Shown in pieces: positions 1 to 8,039 of a DNA stretch of 64,000 nucleotides (positions are counted from its first letter, which is position 1; every line of letters begins with the position of its first letter). The translations under genes and the position numbers were made by a program. Source of the DNA: Rhodobacteraceae bacterium Alg231-30 (GTDB taxonomy: Bacteria; Pseudomonadota; Alphaproteobacteria; Rhodobacterales; Rhodobacteraceae); the NCBI GenBank assembly GCA_900143615.1, contig FREU01000002.1:538663-602662 (forward strand), written 5' to 3'. Under the pieces are notes generated by a model that did no database searches, was not told the origin of the DNA, and worked only from the letters and a program-made list of their open reading frames with translations.

Positions 1-518
1 CTTGTTTGTTCAGTGATGTCAGAATTGGAGAACTCTGAGTCTGCCAGTCTTTCTCCAAACTCGTCTGCCAGTTTTTCGTAAACCTCAGATGTCGCAATGA
101 CATCAATATCGGGATATCGCCGAAAGTGTTCAATGATGGCTGCGGGGTCTTGCACAGCTTTGACCTGTACAGACTCTATAACTTTTCCATCAAGAAAAAA
201 CTCAACGTCCGCTCCGGGGTAATTCGTTTGCTCTATCAAGGCAGCAGTGACTGGCTCACCGTCGGTATTGGCTGCCTGAGCCACGAGCATTTCATGGAAA
301 ATACCTTTTACGTTTGAGGCAACTCCTCTGAATTGCTCAGGTGACAGGTTGCGCACGTATTCGCCCAACTCTTCATCACTGGCTAAGTTCAGCGAGTTCT
401 TTGATCTCCGAAGCGCCCTAAGCACAAGTTCTTGATCGTCCGTCCATCCAGTCGTCTTGCCTGAGACAAGCTGCTGAAGGGTAACAGCAATGGCGACCGC
501 CGCGCTTCTCTTGATCAT
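1..518 (-). CDS. Partial PD-(D/E)XK nuclease-like protein (C-terminus beyond window)
   Basis: This reading frame opens at ATG 516-518 and runs off the left edge, giving 172 visible codons with no stop. Its start overlaps the stop of the upstream membrane-protein gene (ATGA), which suggests translational coupling. Residues about 72-122 have the layout of a PD-(D/E)XK nuclease core: Glu76 in a helix (FHEMLVA), Asp104 in GADVEF, and a QVK triad at 118-120 in a beta-strand (VQVKA). The usual E/D-x-K is replaced by Q-x-K, a variant known in some members of this fold. The motif order is visible in the sequence; nuclease activity is inferred. I do not recognise the exact family, and the C-terminal domain cannot be seen. 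Confidence 0.5.
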   Translation of the reverse strand, partial: MIKRSAAVAIAVTLQQLVSGKTTGWTDDQELVLRALRRSKNSLNLASDEELGEYVRNLSPEQFRGVASNVKGIFHEMLVAQAANTDGEPVTAALIEQTNYPGADVEFFLDGKVIESVQVKAVQDPAAIIEHFRRYPDIDVIATSEVYEKLADEFGERLADSEFSNSDITEQT

Positions 519-1162
519 GGGGTTTCCAATTGTTTTTGTGAGCGTTTCAGGTTCACGATATGACCTCGAAGACGCGTTCGGGTATAAGTGTTCAAGTTGC
601 TGAATTGGTTTTGAGTAAGCGCCAGTTCACATTCGGCCACCAGAGGAGCCACACCTATCCTCGCAAACATGGCCAGTTCCTCGCGTGAGATTGCTTTTTC
701 ACCTTCGATGACTGATTGCACAGAAGCTGCCATGGCTTGTGCGGCCATAAGTATCTTCTGCTCTAGTTCGGAGATATCTTCTGGATTGCGGGCATGTCCT
801 AAAAGTGCGCGACGCACCTTGATCGACCCGTATATCCCAGTTGCAACGGCTCCTACGCCTAGTACGGCGGTTCCGGCAGCCACGCCACCTCCTACAAGAC
901 CACCAATCCAATACAACGTGGCCGTCGACTTCGCAGCGCCGAATAAACCCGCTATAGCCGCTCCGGTGCTGGCAGTTCCCAAAGACCCCACGGCTGCCAT
1001 GGATGTGGCCACGAAGGAATAGCCAACGAATGCATTAGTTGCAGCGCCAAGAGCCACTCCCGCTTTGCGGTCTGTAATTTGAAGTATGCGTCCAGTGATT
1101 GATGTCAGTAAACTTAAGGTATTTCTCAGCTCGCGGTGAGAGCTGTCGACAAGTTTGGTCAT
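515..1162 (-). CDS. Glycine/alanine-rich membrane protein, partner of nuclease-like gene
   Basis: A 215-residue protein not matched to a named family. Residues about 35-75 and 80-112 are long Gly/Ala/Ser-rich hydrophobic stretches that look like two or three membrane-inserting segments with glycine-zipper spacing. They are followed by a basic turn (KVRRALLGH) and a soluble, mostly helical C-terminus with many Glu, Gln and Arg residues. The stop overlaps the next gene's ATG, so the two are probably one transcript. A membrane protein coupled to a nuclease-like protein resembles effector-sensor pairs in bacterial conflict systems, but that role is inferred from arrangement only. No strong Shine-Dalgarno precedes the ATG, so the start could differ. 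Confidence 0.55.
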   Translation of the reverse strand: MTKLVDSSHRELRNTLSLLTSITGRILQITDRKAGVALGAATNAFVGYSFVATSMAAVGSLGTASTGAAIAGLFGAAKSTATLYWIGGLVGGGVAAGTAVLGVGAVATGIYGSIKVRRALLGHARNPEDISELEQKILMAAQAMAASVQSVIEGEKAISREELAMFARIGVAPLVAECELALTQNQFSNLNTYTRTRLRGHIVNLKRSQKQLETP

Positions 1163-2113
1163 TGAGTTGGTGTCTCGCTTGGCGCTTTTGGGAGGGTGCT
1201 GAGCTACAAGTTATCCGAGAAGAGTTCGTCAAGGCGAGGCTGGGTTAGTGAAAGTTTGACCTACATGGGTAGGTTATCGAAAATGAAGGAGCCAACTCCG
1301 TTTGGGGCGATGAATAGCGAGGGCGCGGCAGTAATTATTCTACTCGTAACCGAAAGGACCATACATTTGTAAATGCGTTGGTTTGCTGGAGTGAAGCTAG
1401 GCTAGGAGGCAGAAGTGCCCCCCTGTTTTAACGAACAGGTTTGAGACCATTATCCATTTGCATCTGTCACGTGTTCACTCGCAAAATCTTCGGGCTTTGA
1501 CCATAAAACATCCCCAGTCCGTCTTCAGTCTGTCTCTAGTCAGTCTTACGTTAGAGGACCCTCAGGTATAGCAACAGGTCGTGGCTTCGAAGACCGGGAC
1601 GTAAAGCGCTCTGCTGTTGTGTATTACGCACCAGAAGACGCAATTGGCGTCAAAAAACGAGCTTACCCGCATCTGAAAGATGCCGTCCCCGAAACGATGC
1701 CTTTTTTGTGGTCGAAAAAACTCCGAGTTTTTTTAAATGACACACACATCGATGGCATCATTCAAGATGTCGAGGAAGTGAAAGCGCAGGCCCAAACCGA
1801 AAGCGCGGTTGTCGTCATAGACACACTTAGGCTGAGCTTGAGGATGCCCTTGCGATTGCAGAAGCCATAGAAATCTAAGGAACCTGGGCCGTCTTCACTG
1901 ACGGCCCAAAGCAGCAATTTGGTAATCACACGCTTGCTACAGTGGGGCTGTTCCAAAGCGGACATCTAAAAAATCATAAACACAAACCCGAACACTGGCC
2001 CGCTGCCTTCAGGCTTGAGCTACAGATAGGAACGCAGGCATGCCAGAATCGAGCCACCCAAAAACAGGAAAACGGCCGACCTCCAGCAACAGATCACCGA
2101 CCCAGTTGGGAGC
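1163..2113. other. Intergenic stretch without a convincing gene
   Basis: About 950 bases with no supported coding region. A short plus-strand frame at 1619-1870 starts with GTG and contains VVVIDTL, loosely like a Walker B strand of RepA-type ATPases, but it breaks off immediately. It could be debris of a mobile-element gene; this is weak. The only clear structure is the inverted repeat at 1886-1907. Confidence 0.4.
1886..1907. repeat. 8-bp perfect inverted repeat
   Basis: GGGCCGTC and GACGGCCC are separated by six bases. No T-run follows on either strand, so it may be a factor-dependent terminator or a chance palindrome at the end of gene debris. Confidence 0.4.
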
Positions 2114-2674
2114 CTAGTTTGCTGGCGGGGGAGCAGGGCGCATCGTGGCAACCAGCTCTGCGACCTTCACTCCAAATTTGCGCAATTCGGACCTATTCAT
2201 GATGACGCCATTTTCTGTGAGGTACAGCCAATCAGTGACTGACAGATTGTGGCCTCCAGACGCCTCAGGAAGGACAATTTGATATTTCATCTTGATAGTC
2301 GATCCGGACACGACACCTTGAGCCTCTCCAATGATATCATCAGCCGTAGCGGTGAAGGTGTTGTCGTCACCCAGCTTTAAGAACCACTTTCGGCTTTGAC
2401 GTGTACCATTGGAGTAAGTGAACTCTTCGCTCAATGTACCGATGTCCCCCTCCCAATTGCCAACCATTCTGGCAACAAAGCTGTTTGTCACCTTTCCCGT
2501 TGGTCCAAAGATCACGCCTTCTGAAATGATCGGACCCGACAAATGGGATTTCAGTGACACTTTGGGGGCGGTGTCGGCATAGTCCTCAGGGGATTGGGAT
2601 CGAAAACTGAACAATAGTGTTTTGGCCAAAATGGCCAGGACAGCCAGCCAAGGAAGAACAACCAAAAATTTCAT
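2114..2674 (-). CDS. DUF3833 family protein
   Basis: A 186-residue protein with one N-terminal membrane anchor (residues about 4-25) and a lipocalin-like DUF3833 body. Recognisable parts are the FVARMVGNWEGDIGTL region, KWFLKLGDDNTFTATADDIIGEA and the DWLYLTENGVIMNRSELRKFGVKVAEL tail. Its ATG overlaps the stop of the MFS gene by four bases, so it is the last gene of the operon. In Rhodobacter sphaeroides a homologous gene belongs, as I recall, to the RpoE-ChrR singlet-oxygen cluster, and the neighbours here match that arrangement. The biochemical role of the family is unknown; an envelope function is inferred from the anchor. Confidence 0.8.
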   Translation of the reverse strand: MKFLVVLPWLAVLAILAKTLLFSFRSQSPEDYADTAPKVSLKSHLSGPIISEGVIFGPTGKVTNSFVARMVGNWEGDIGTLSEEFTYSNGTRQSRKWFLKLGDDNTFTATADDIIGEAQGVVSGSTIKMKYQIVLPEASGGHNLSVTDWLYLTENGVIMNRSELRKFGVKVAELVATMRPAPPPAN

Positions 2675-3906
2675 GTCGGTGAGCCTTCTGATGGAAGTGT
2701 AAGAACCAGACCCAATGCAGCCAGCTTCAGGATGCAGGGTATGACGGCGTAGGAGAGGTTCAGACTAGCCAGCGCAGTGGCAGTGTTGGATGTACCGGGT
2801 ACGAAACCTTGGTACTCCAGAAACGGAAGGACCATAAACGCTGCGAGCGCGAGGCCTAATTTCCCGGCGAAGGACCAGATTCCAAAGGCAACTGAGGGTT
2901 CCAATCCTGCCCGATTGAGGGCGACAGAGAACATCGTTGGCAAGATCACCATGTCCGCGCCAAGTGCTGCCCCGGAAGCGATGCAGATCAGGGCGAAGCC
3001 GACCAAATTTCCAGTTGATAGAAACGCGGCCCCGACAAATCCAAGGATCGCAAGCGGCATTGCAAGCAGTAGAGTTTGTTTTGCGCCACGTCTCTGGCAG
3101 AGTTTTGTCCAGATAGGCAAGCTGAGGCCAGCACTGAGAAAGAACAGGATCAAGAGAGGTCCCGCTTTGCCGGGCAGTTGCAGACGATCTTCGACAAAGA
3201 AAAGAAACAAGGTGGAGGTGATTGCAACCGGCAGGCTGTTGACCAGAGCCAGGCCTAATAAGCGCAAAGCACCTGAGTGTCTGAGGTCCGAGACATTTAT
3301 TGGCTTTCCCGCGACCGGTCGACGTCGCCACATAGGGAACGATACAGTGGCACATGCGATGGCGAGTGTCCCCAAGAACACGCCGAAAGCGGGGTAGCCT
3401 TGTGCGCCAGCCCCAAGTGCCACAAAAGTAGCTGGCGCAATTGCAGCAAGCACAACGCCTGCCAGCATCCCGCCTTCTCGAAATGTCGCCATTGTCATTA
3501 CGTCGTCTGGCGAAGGTGTCGCGGCAAGCGTTGTGCTTCTTGCATACATCAGGATCATGCCCAAGCTGTAAGACGAAAACAAAAGCACGAGTATCGCGAC
3601 GAGCCAAACCACCGTTTTGGGTCCATCCGTCAGCGAGAACAACAGCGGAAACCCAACAGCCAGTCCGAAGGCCGCGATGAGTGCAAAGCCACGTTGGGCT
3701 CGCGGCCAATGATCAATGGCCCAGCCGATCAGAGGGTCCTGAAACAAGTCTATCAGCCGAATGACCAACAAAATCGTTCCAATGGTTCCCAGTCCAATGC
3801 CAAGATTCACTGATGCGAACCGCGGCAGGTGAATGTACAAAGGAATGCCCGCCGCCGCCAACATCAACGCATATAGGCTGACACGTGGGTAGTGCATCAA
3901 TGACAT
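2671..3906 (-). CDS. MFS transporter of the GPH/MelB-like (MFS_2) type
   Basis: A 411-residue polytopic membrane protein with about 12 hydrophobic segments. The loop after TM2 carries DLFQDPLIGWAIDHWPRAQRG, close to the D-x-x-x-D-P-x-x-G signature of glycoside-pentoside-hexuronide:cation symporters (MFS_2). The substrate is unknown. The gene lies between the CFA-type methyltransferase and DUF3833, so a carrier or lipid-related role in the stress response is more likely than sugar uptake; that is inference from context. The stop overlaps the DUF3833 start by four bases. About 64 bases separate it from the methyltransferase gene. Confidence 0.8.
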   Translation of the reverse strand: MSLMHYPRVSLYALMLAAAGIPLYIHLPRFASVNLGIGLGTIGTILLVIRLIDLFQDPLIGWAIDHWPRAQRGFALIAAFGLAVGFPLLFSLTDGPKTVVWLVAILVLLFSSYSLGMILMYARSTTLAATPSPDDVMTMATFREGGMLAGVVLAAIAPATFVALGAGAQGYPAFGVFLGTLAIACATVSFPMWRRRPVAGKPINVSDLRHSGALRLLGLALVNSLPVAITSTLFLFFVEDRLQLPGKAGPLLILFFLSAGLSLPIWTKLCQRRGAKQTLLLAMPLAILGFVGAAFLSTGNLVGFALICIASGAALGADMVILPTMFSVALNRAGLEPSVAFGIWSFAGKLGLALAAFMVLPFLEYQGFVPGTSNTATALASLNLSYAVIPCILKLAALGLVLTLPSEGSPT

Positions 3907-3970
3907 ACCCTACGACGCCTCCATTTGGTGAGGGTGTGTTGGAGATCGCCTATTATCGCCATGTAACAGA

Positions 3971-5128
3971 CTAGGCATGGGCCAGTTCCACTTGCACGAC
4001 ACTGGTGTGTCCTACAGCGAACGATGCAGCACAGATTTCAAGGTAATACTGCCAGTTGCGGAAGAAGCTTTCAGTATATCCCATCGATTCTATCCGATGT
4101 TTTTGAGCGCAAAGACGTTGGGCCCAGATCCGACAGGTTTGAGCGTAGTCCTGCCCAAAGGCAAGCCTGTCCTGCACCGCAAATCCAGCGTGTTTTGCTT
4201 GGTGTTCAATCACGCTGTCGGAGAGAAGCATGCCGCCAGGAAAGACGTATTGGCGGATGTAGTCAGACGAGTTTCTGTAGGTCTCAAAAAAGCTGTCTTT
4301 GACGGTGATCGCCTGTAACAGAACCCGTCCACCTTCTGCCAAGTTTCGTTTGAGGGCGGAGAAGTAATTGGGCCAGTATCGCGCTCCAACAGCCTCGACC
4401 ATTTCGATGGAAACGATGTTGTCAAACTGGCCGTGTATGTCTCGGTAGTCTCGCAGTTGGATGTCTGCGCGGCCGTCCAAGCGGCATTCGGCGTAGCTGT
4501 GTTGGTTGTGCGAAATTGTGACGCCGGTAACGTTCCGGCCCTCTTGACTGGCTTGTTCTGCAAACCCGCCCCAGCCGCAGCCAACTTCCAGCACTCTCTC
4601 GCCATCTCCAAGCCGAGACAAAATTCGATCGTTTTTGCGGCTTTGGGCCCGCGCCAGATCAGTGTCTCCAGCTGAAAACAGCCCTGATGAATAAGTCATG
4701 CCGTCGTCGAGCCATAGCGCATAGAACTCATTGCCGACGTCATAGTGCGACCGAATGTTTTGTCGGGACCCCCGTCGAGAGTTTCTACGTAAGATCGTGT
4801 CAACCATGCGAAATTTGGCTTTGTGTAACGCATTGGCATGGTCATAGGCACCAAGTGCGTCGCGATTGCGCATTGCCAATGACATCAACGCTTCTATCGA
4901 CGGCGTGTCCCACAGCCCTTGCACATAGCTTTCGCCTAAACCGACCTGACCCTGCGCCGCCATGGCAGAAACGGCTGCCCAGTCATGAATGGTGAGTTCC
5001 ACTTCGGGACCGGATTGACCAAATTGATAACGTGCGCCTTCTGGCGTCCGCAAGATTAACTGGCCATCACGCAGTTGCTCGCATGTCGATAGGAAGCTTG
5101 TTTTCAGCGCCTTGTCCGTAAACCGCAT
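3971..5128 (-). CDS. Cyclopropane-fatty-acyl-phospholipid synthase family methyltransferase (UfaM-like)
   Basis: A 385-residue CFA-family enzyme that methylates unsaturated acyl chains in membrane phospholipids using S-adenosylmethionine. The CFA signature SHYDVGNEFY lies at about 127-136, MTYSSGLF at 144-151 and the SAM-binding loop EVGCGWGG at 181-188. The C-terminal lipid-binding part (YIRQYVFPGG) is intact. The ATG has an AAGGA ribosome site eight bases upstream, inside the preceding gene, so the two frames overlap by 62 bases. Pairing with a flavoprotein desaturase and an RpoE-ChrR system matches the UfaM/UfaD furan-fatty-acid pathway of Rhodobacter sphaeroides. I infer that role over ordinary cyclopropane synthesis; the sequence alone does not distinguish them. 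Confidence 0.82.
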   Translation of the reverse strand: MRFTDKALKTSFLSTCEQLRDGQLILRTPEGARYQFGQSGPEVELTIHDWAAVSAMAAQGQVGLGESYVQGLWDTPSIEALMSLAMRNRDALGAYDHANALHKAKFRMVDTILRRNSRRGSRQNIRSHYDVGNEFYALWLDDGMTYSSGLFSAGDTDLARAQSRKNDRILSRLGDGERVLEVGCGWGGFAEQASQEGRNVTGVTISHNQHSYAECRLDGRADIQLRDYRDIHGQFDNIVSIEMVEAVGARYWPNYFSALKRNLAEGGRVLLQAITVKDSFFETYRNSSDYIRQYVFPGGMLLSDSVIEHQAKHAGFAVQDRLAFGQDYAQTCRIWAQRLCAQKHRIESMGYTESFFRNWQYYLEICAASFAVGHTSVVQVELAHA

Positions 5129-6410
5129 GGTCCGATCCTTCTATTTGATGTGGGGGGGTAAGTGCGCGCACAATGCGCATCGCACTGGCAATGCCATCTT
5201 CGTGGAACCCATGCCTATTCCATGCGCCAGCAAACCAAGTATGGTTCTGACCTTGCATATTGCGGATGCGCTGCTGCGCCTTTAGGGCAGCCTTGTCAAA
5301 AACCGGGTGATGGAACCGCACTTCATCGTAAATGGCTTCCTGCGGGATTTCCCGGGTTGGATTCAGGGTTACAAACAAGGGATCACTCTCTGGGATGCCC
5401 TGAAGTTTGTTCATCCAGTAAGTGACGCCAATGTTGCCATCCTGCGAATGGTAAGACCAGCTGGACCAACAGGCTCTGCGTCGTGGCATTTGGCCTGTGT
5501 CACAATGCAACACAGCTGTATTGGCCTGGTAGCGAATGGCGCCAAGTGCAGTGGCTTCTTCGCCTGTTGCGTCGTTCCCAAGTATTTTCAGATTTTGGTC
5601 TGAGTGGCAGGCCAGGATCAACTCGTCAAAAGCAGGCAGCGTGCCATTGTTGGTGTTGATTTGAACGCCAAAATCATCCCGTTGGATGTGCGCAACCGGT
5701 GTTCCCTTGCGGATGTCACACCCCCGCGCGATCAATGCGGCTTCCAGCCTCCGAACGTATTCGATACTGCCACCGTCAACGGTCCACCATTGGTGCTCTT
5801 TGGCGCCAGCTAAAAGCGCATGGTTGCGGAAAAATCTGACCAGAGACCTAGCCGGGAACTGGTCAACTTCGCTCACGGGGGTCGACCAAATAGCACCGCA
5901 CATTGGCATCAGGTAATTGTCTCGGAACCATTGTCCCAATTTTAGATCATCTACCAATTCGCCAATGGTCTTCTCGTCATCCACCGCCGCGGCTTCTGCG
6001 CGCTTTCCGAAACGCACGATGTCGGCAATCATCTTGTAAAACTGTGGACGAAATAAATTTTCCTTTTGAGCTGTTATCGCGCCCAGTGAATTCAGGCCGT
6101 ACTCTAGCTTGCCATCGTCGATACTGGCACCGAAACTCATTTCGCTCTTGATCACAGGCACATCAAGATCGCGAAACAAGCGCGTCAAAAACGGATATGT
6201 CGCGTAGTTGAAGACAATGAATCCCGTGTCGACGGGTTGATTGCCATGCTTTCCTGCCATCACCGTCCGCGCGTGCCCTCCCAGCCTAGGCGCTGCCTCA
6301 AACAAAGTCACATCATGGTAAGGGGCCAGATAATACGCAGCAGAAAGGCCCGAAATACCACCGCCAACGATGGCTATTCTCTTACGCGGGCCGTGAGTTT
6401 GGTCGTACAT
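5067..6410 (-). CDS. FAD-dependent amine-oxidase-type flavoprotein (UfaD-like fatty-acid desaturase candidate)
   Basis: A 447-residue NAD(P)-binding Rossmann flavoprotein. The FAD-binding GGGISG lies at residues 16-21, followed by FEAAPRLGGHARTV, typical of amine-oxidase-like proteins. A C-terminal FAD-contact stretch (WFAGAWNRHGFHEDGIASA) is present. The open frame extends upstream to 6515, but ATG 6410 has a GAGGA ribosome site and places the glycine motif at the usual depth, so that start is chosen. The gene is first in a minus-strand operon with the CFA-type gene and is preceded by a candidate RpoE promoter. In Rhodobacter sphaeroides the equivalent pair makes and desaturates 11-methyl fatty acids (UfaM, UfaD); the same role here is inferred from synteny. 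Confidence 0.82.
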   Translation of the reverse strand: MYDQTHGPRKRIAIVGGGISGLSAAYYLAPYHDVTLFEAAPRLGGHARTVMAGKHGNQPVDTGFIVFNYATYPFLTRLFRDLDVPVIKSEMSFGASIDDGKLEYGLNSLGAITAQKENLFRPQFYKMIADIVRFGKRAEAAAVDDEKTIGELVDDLKLGQWFRDNYLMPMCGAIWSTPVSEVDQFPARSLVRFFRNHALLAGAKEHQWWTVDGGSIEYVRRLEAALIARGCDIRKGTPVAHIQRDDFGVQINTNNGTLPAFDELILACHSDQNLKILGNDATGEEATALGAIRYQANTAVLHCDTGQMPRRRACWSSWSYHSQDGNIGVTYWMNKLQGIPESDPLFVTLNPTREIPQEAIYDEVRFHHPVFDKAALKAQQRIRNMQGQNHTWFAGAWNRHGFHEDGIASAMRIVRALTPPHQIEGSDHAVYGQGAENKLPIDMRATA

Positions 6411-6439
6411 ACTGTCCTCGCCATTGTTTTGTTGTAGAA

Positions 6440-6469
6440 TAGGTACGTAAGGCCTTGGTGTTCGGATCA
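6440..6469 (-). promoter_or_regulatory. Candidate RpoE(ChrR-type) promoter for the flavoprotein operon
   Basis: On the minus strand TGATCC (6464-6469) is followed after exactly 18 bases by TACCTA (6440-6445). The TGATCC element and spacing equal those upstream of rpoE in this window. Transcription would start near 6433, leaving a short leader containing the GAGGA ribosome site. Confidence 0.6.
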
Positions 6470-6498
6470 ATTTTCTTTCAGGGAACCGACAGGCAAGG

Positions 6499-6528
6499 TG
6501 ATCCAAGTGGCGCACCCATGCGTACCAT
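6499..6528 (+). promoter_or_regulatory. Candidate RpoE(ChrR-type) promoter for the DUF1365-SDR operon
   Basis: TGATCC (6499-6504), 18 bases, then TACCAT (6523-6528) on the plus strand. It mirrors the minus-strand element 30 bases away. The predicted transcription start falls at about 6534-6536, on top of the ATG at 6533, so a transcript from here would be leaderless or nearly so. Confidence 0.55.
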
Positions 6529-6532
6529 TGTT

Positions 6533-7306
6533 ATGACTTTGGAACACATTCAGGCCCAAACACATCATGCTCGCCGTGGCGCTTTGAAAAACGCGTTTAC
6601 GTATGGCGTAGATTATGTGTTGACCGATTTTGGATCAGACACGCCACAGTTGCTGTCGCGCAATCGGTTCAATTTGTGGTCGCTGTGGGACCACAACCAT
6701 GGCGGCGCACTCAAAGAGGGACAAGGTGCCGAGTGGTTCCGAACCGAACTAAGGCGACGCGGCCTTGTCACAGAAAACCTACAGATCCTGTTACTGACGC
6801 AACCCAATTTTCTGTGGTTCCATTTTAACCCTGTGAGCTTCTGGATCGCCTTGGTCGACGGCAGCCCATGCGCTTTCGTGGCGGAGGTCAACAACACCTT
6901 CGGCCAGAGGCATTGCTATTTTTGCGCCAAAGAGGACTTCGGGCCCATTGGCAAAGAAGATTGCCTTTTTGCAAAAAAGCTCATGCACGTGTCACCCTTC
7001 CAGAAAATAGTCGGCCATTATGAATTCAACTTCGGGATGACGGACGAGGCGATCGACATACGGATCACGTTCAGAAACGGGGATAAGGGGGTTTTGGCAA
7101 CTTTGGCCGGAGCGCGCACCCCCGCGACCAATAGGTCTTTGGCCTGGGCTGCGATCAGGCGTCCATTTGGGGCTATGCGGGTTCTTGCGTTGATCCATTG
7201 GCAGGCAGCGATCTTATATCTCAAACGCGCTCCGTTCCTCAAAAAACAGCTTCCTCCGGATCGGTTGATTAGCGACGGTCATGATGTGTTGGACACAAAG
7301 AAATGA
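6533..7306 (+). CDS. DUF1365 family protein
   Basis: A protein of about 257 residues. It begins with the family's opening block (THHARRGALKNAFTYGVDYVLTDF) and has LWSLWDHNHGG, FLWFHFNPVSFWIAL, a VNNTFGQRHCYF region and a C-terminal ALIHWQAAILYLKRAPF helix. The family often accompanies CFA-type enzymes and amine-oxidase-like flavoproteins, as it does here across the divergent promoter. The frame is open from 6455 with other possible starts at 6458 and 6518. ATG 6533 is preferred because the candidate RpoE promoter would start transcription there and the domain begins just after it. The stop overlaps the SDR start (ATGA). Function is unknown; lipid modification is inferred. Confidence 0.78.
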   Translation: MTLEHIQAQTHHARRGALKNAFTYGVDYVLTDFGSDTPQLLSRNRFNLWSLWDHNHGGALKEGQGAEWFRTELRRRGLVTENLQILLLTQPNFLWFHFNPVSFWIALVDGSPCAFVAEVNNTFGQRHCYFCAKEDFGPIGKEDCLFAKKLMHVSPFQKIVGHYEFNFGMTDEAIDIRITFRNGDKGVLATLAGARTPATNRSLAWAAIRRPFGAMRVLALIHWQAAILYLKRAPFLKKQLPPDRLISDGHDVLDTKK

Positions 7307-8028
7307 ACCAGTTTCAGGGAAAGACCATTTGGCTCATTGGCGCCAGCGAAGGTCTGGGGAGAGCGCTGGCCAAGCGGTTGGATCAGGAAGGTGCGCGACT
7401 GATCCTTTCAGCGCGCAACACGAGGCGGCTTGATGACCTGCACCGGATGTTGAACAACTCAAAAGTGGTGCCGCTGGACGTGACTAAAATTGAAGCTGTC
7501 AAATGGGCTGCGAAGGTCGTTGGTCCCGTTGACGCAGTGGTCTACAATGCAGGGGTTTATGAGCCCATGCTGACAACGAACTGGGACAGCCCAGCCATCT
7601 TGCGAATGGCGGATGTAAATTTCTCAGGTGCGCTCCGGGTTCTTGGACAGGTGGTTCCTGATTTTGTCGAAAGAGGTCACGGCGATATCACGTTGGTCGG
7701 TTCATTGTCTGGGTATCGAGGACTGCCAGCTGCAGTTGGGTATGGCGCCAGCAAAGCCGCGCTGATCAGCCTGGCGGAGACCATGCGGTTTGATCTGAAA
7801 GACACCGGCGTCACTGTGAGGCTGGTAAATCCAGGGTTCATCAAAACTCGTCTGACCGAGAAAAACGGCTTCTACATGCCAATGCTGATGACACCGGAAC
7901 AGGCTGCAAAGCGTGTTGTGTCAGCCATGCAAAAACGACGGTTTCGCACTGATTTCCCGGCACCGTTTTCTTGGGTGATCCGCGCGTTTAACTGGCTGCC
8001 TGATGTCCTTGTCTATCGCGGTAAATAG
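7303..8028 (+). CDS. Short-chain dehydrogenase/reductase
   Basis: A 241-residue classical SDR. The cofactor-binding GASEGLG spans residues 13-19, NAG is at 82-84, and the catalytic set is Ser134, Tyr147 and Lys151 (YGASK). NPGFIKTRL follows in the expected place. An NAD(P)-dependent oxidoreductase is therefore well supported; the substrate is not known. It overlaps the DUF1365 gene by four bases and is co-transcribed with it. An SDR is part of the corresponding stress-response cluster in Rhodobacter sphaeroides as I recall, so a lipid or aldehyde substrate formed during photo-oxidative stress is a reasonable inference. Confidence 0.85.
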   Translation: MNQFQGKTIWLIGASEGLGRALAKRLDQEGARLILSARNTRRLDDLHRMLNNSKVVPLDVTKIEAVKWAAKVVGPVDAVVYNAGVYEPMLTTNWDSPAILRMADVNFSGALRVLGQVVPDFVERGHGDITLVGSLSGYRGLPAAVGYGASKAALISLAETMRFDLKDTGVTVRLVNPGFIKTRLTEKNGFYMPMLMTPEQAAKRVVSAMQKRRFRTDFPAPFSWVIRAFNWLPDVLVYRGK

Positions 8029-8039
8029 CGCGTTAGGTC

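Noticed and set aside
1619-1870. 83-codon frame with VVVIDTL resembling a Walker B strand
   Set aside because: A single short motif without a P-loop or other ATPase parts; could be debris but not enough to call.
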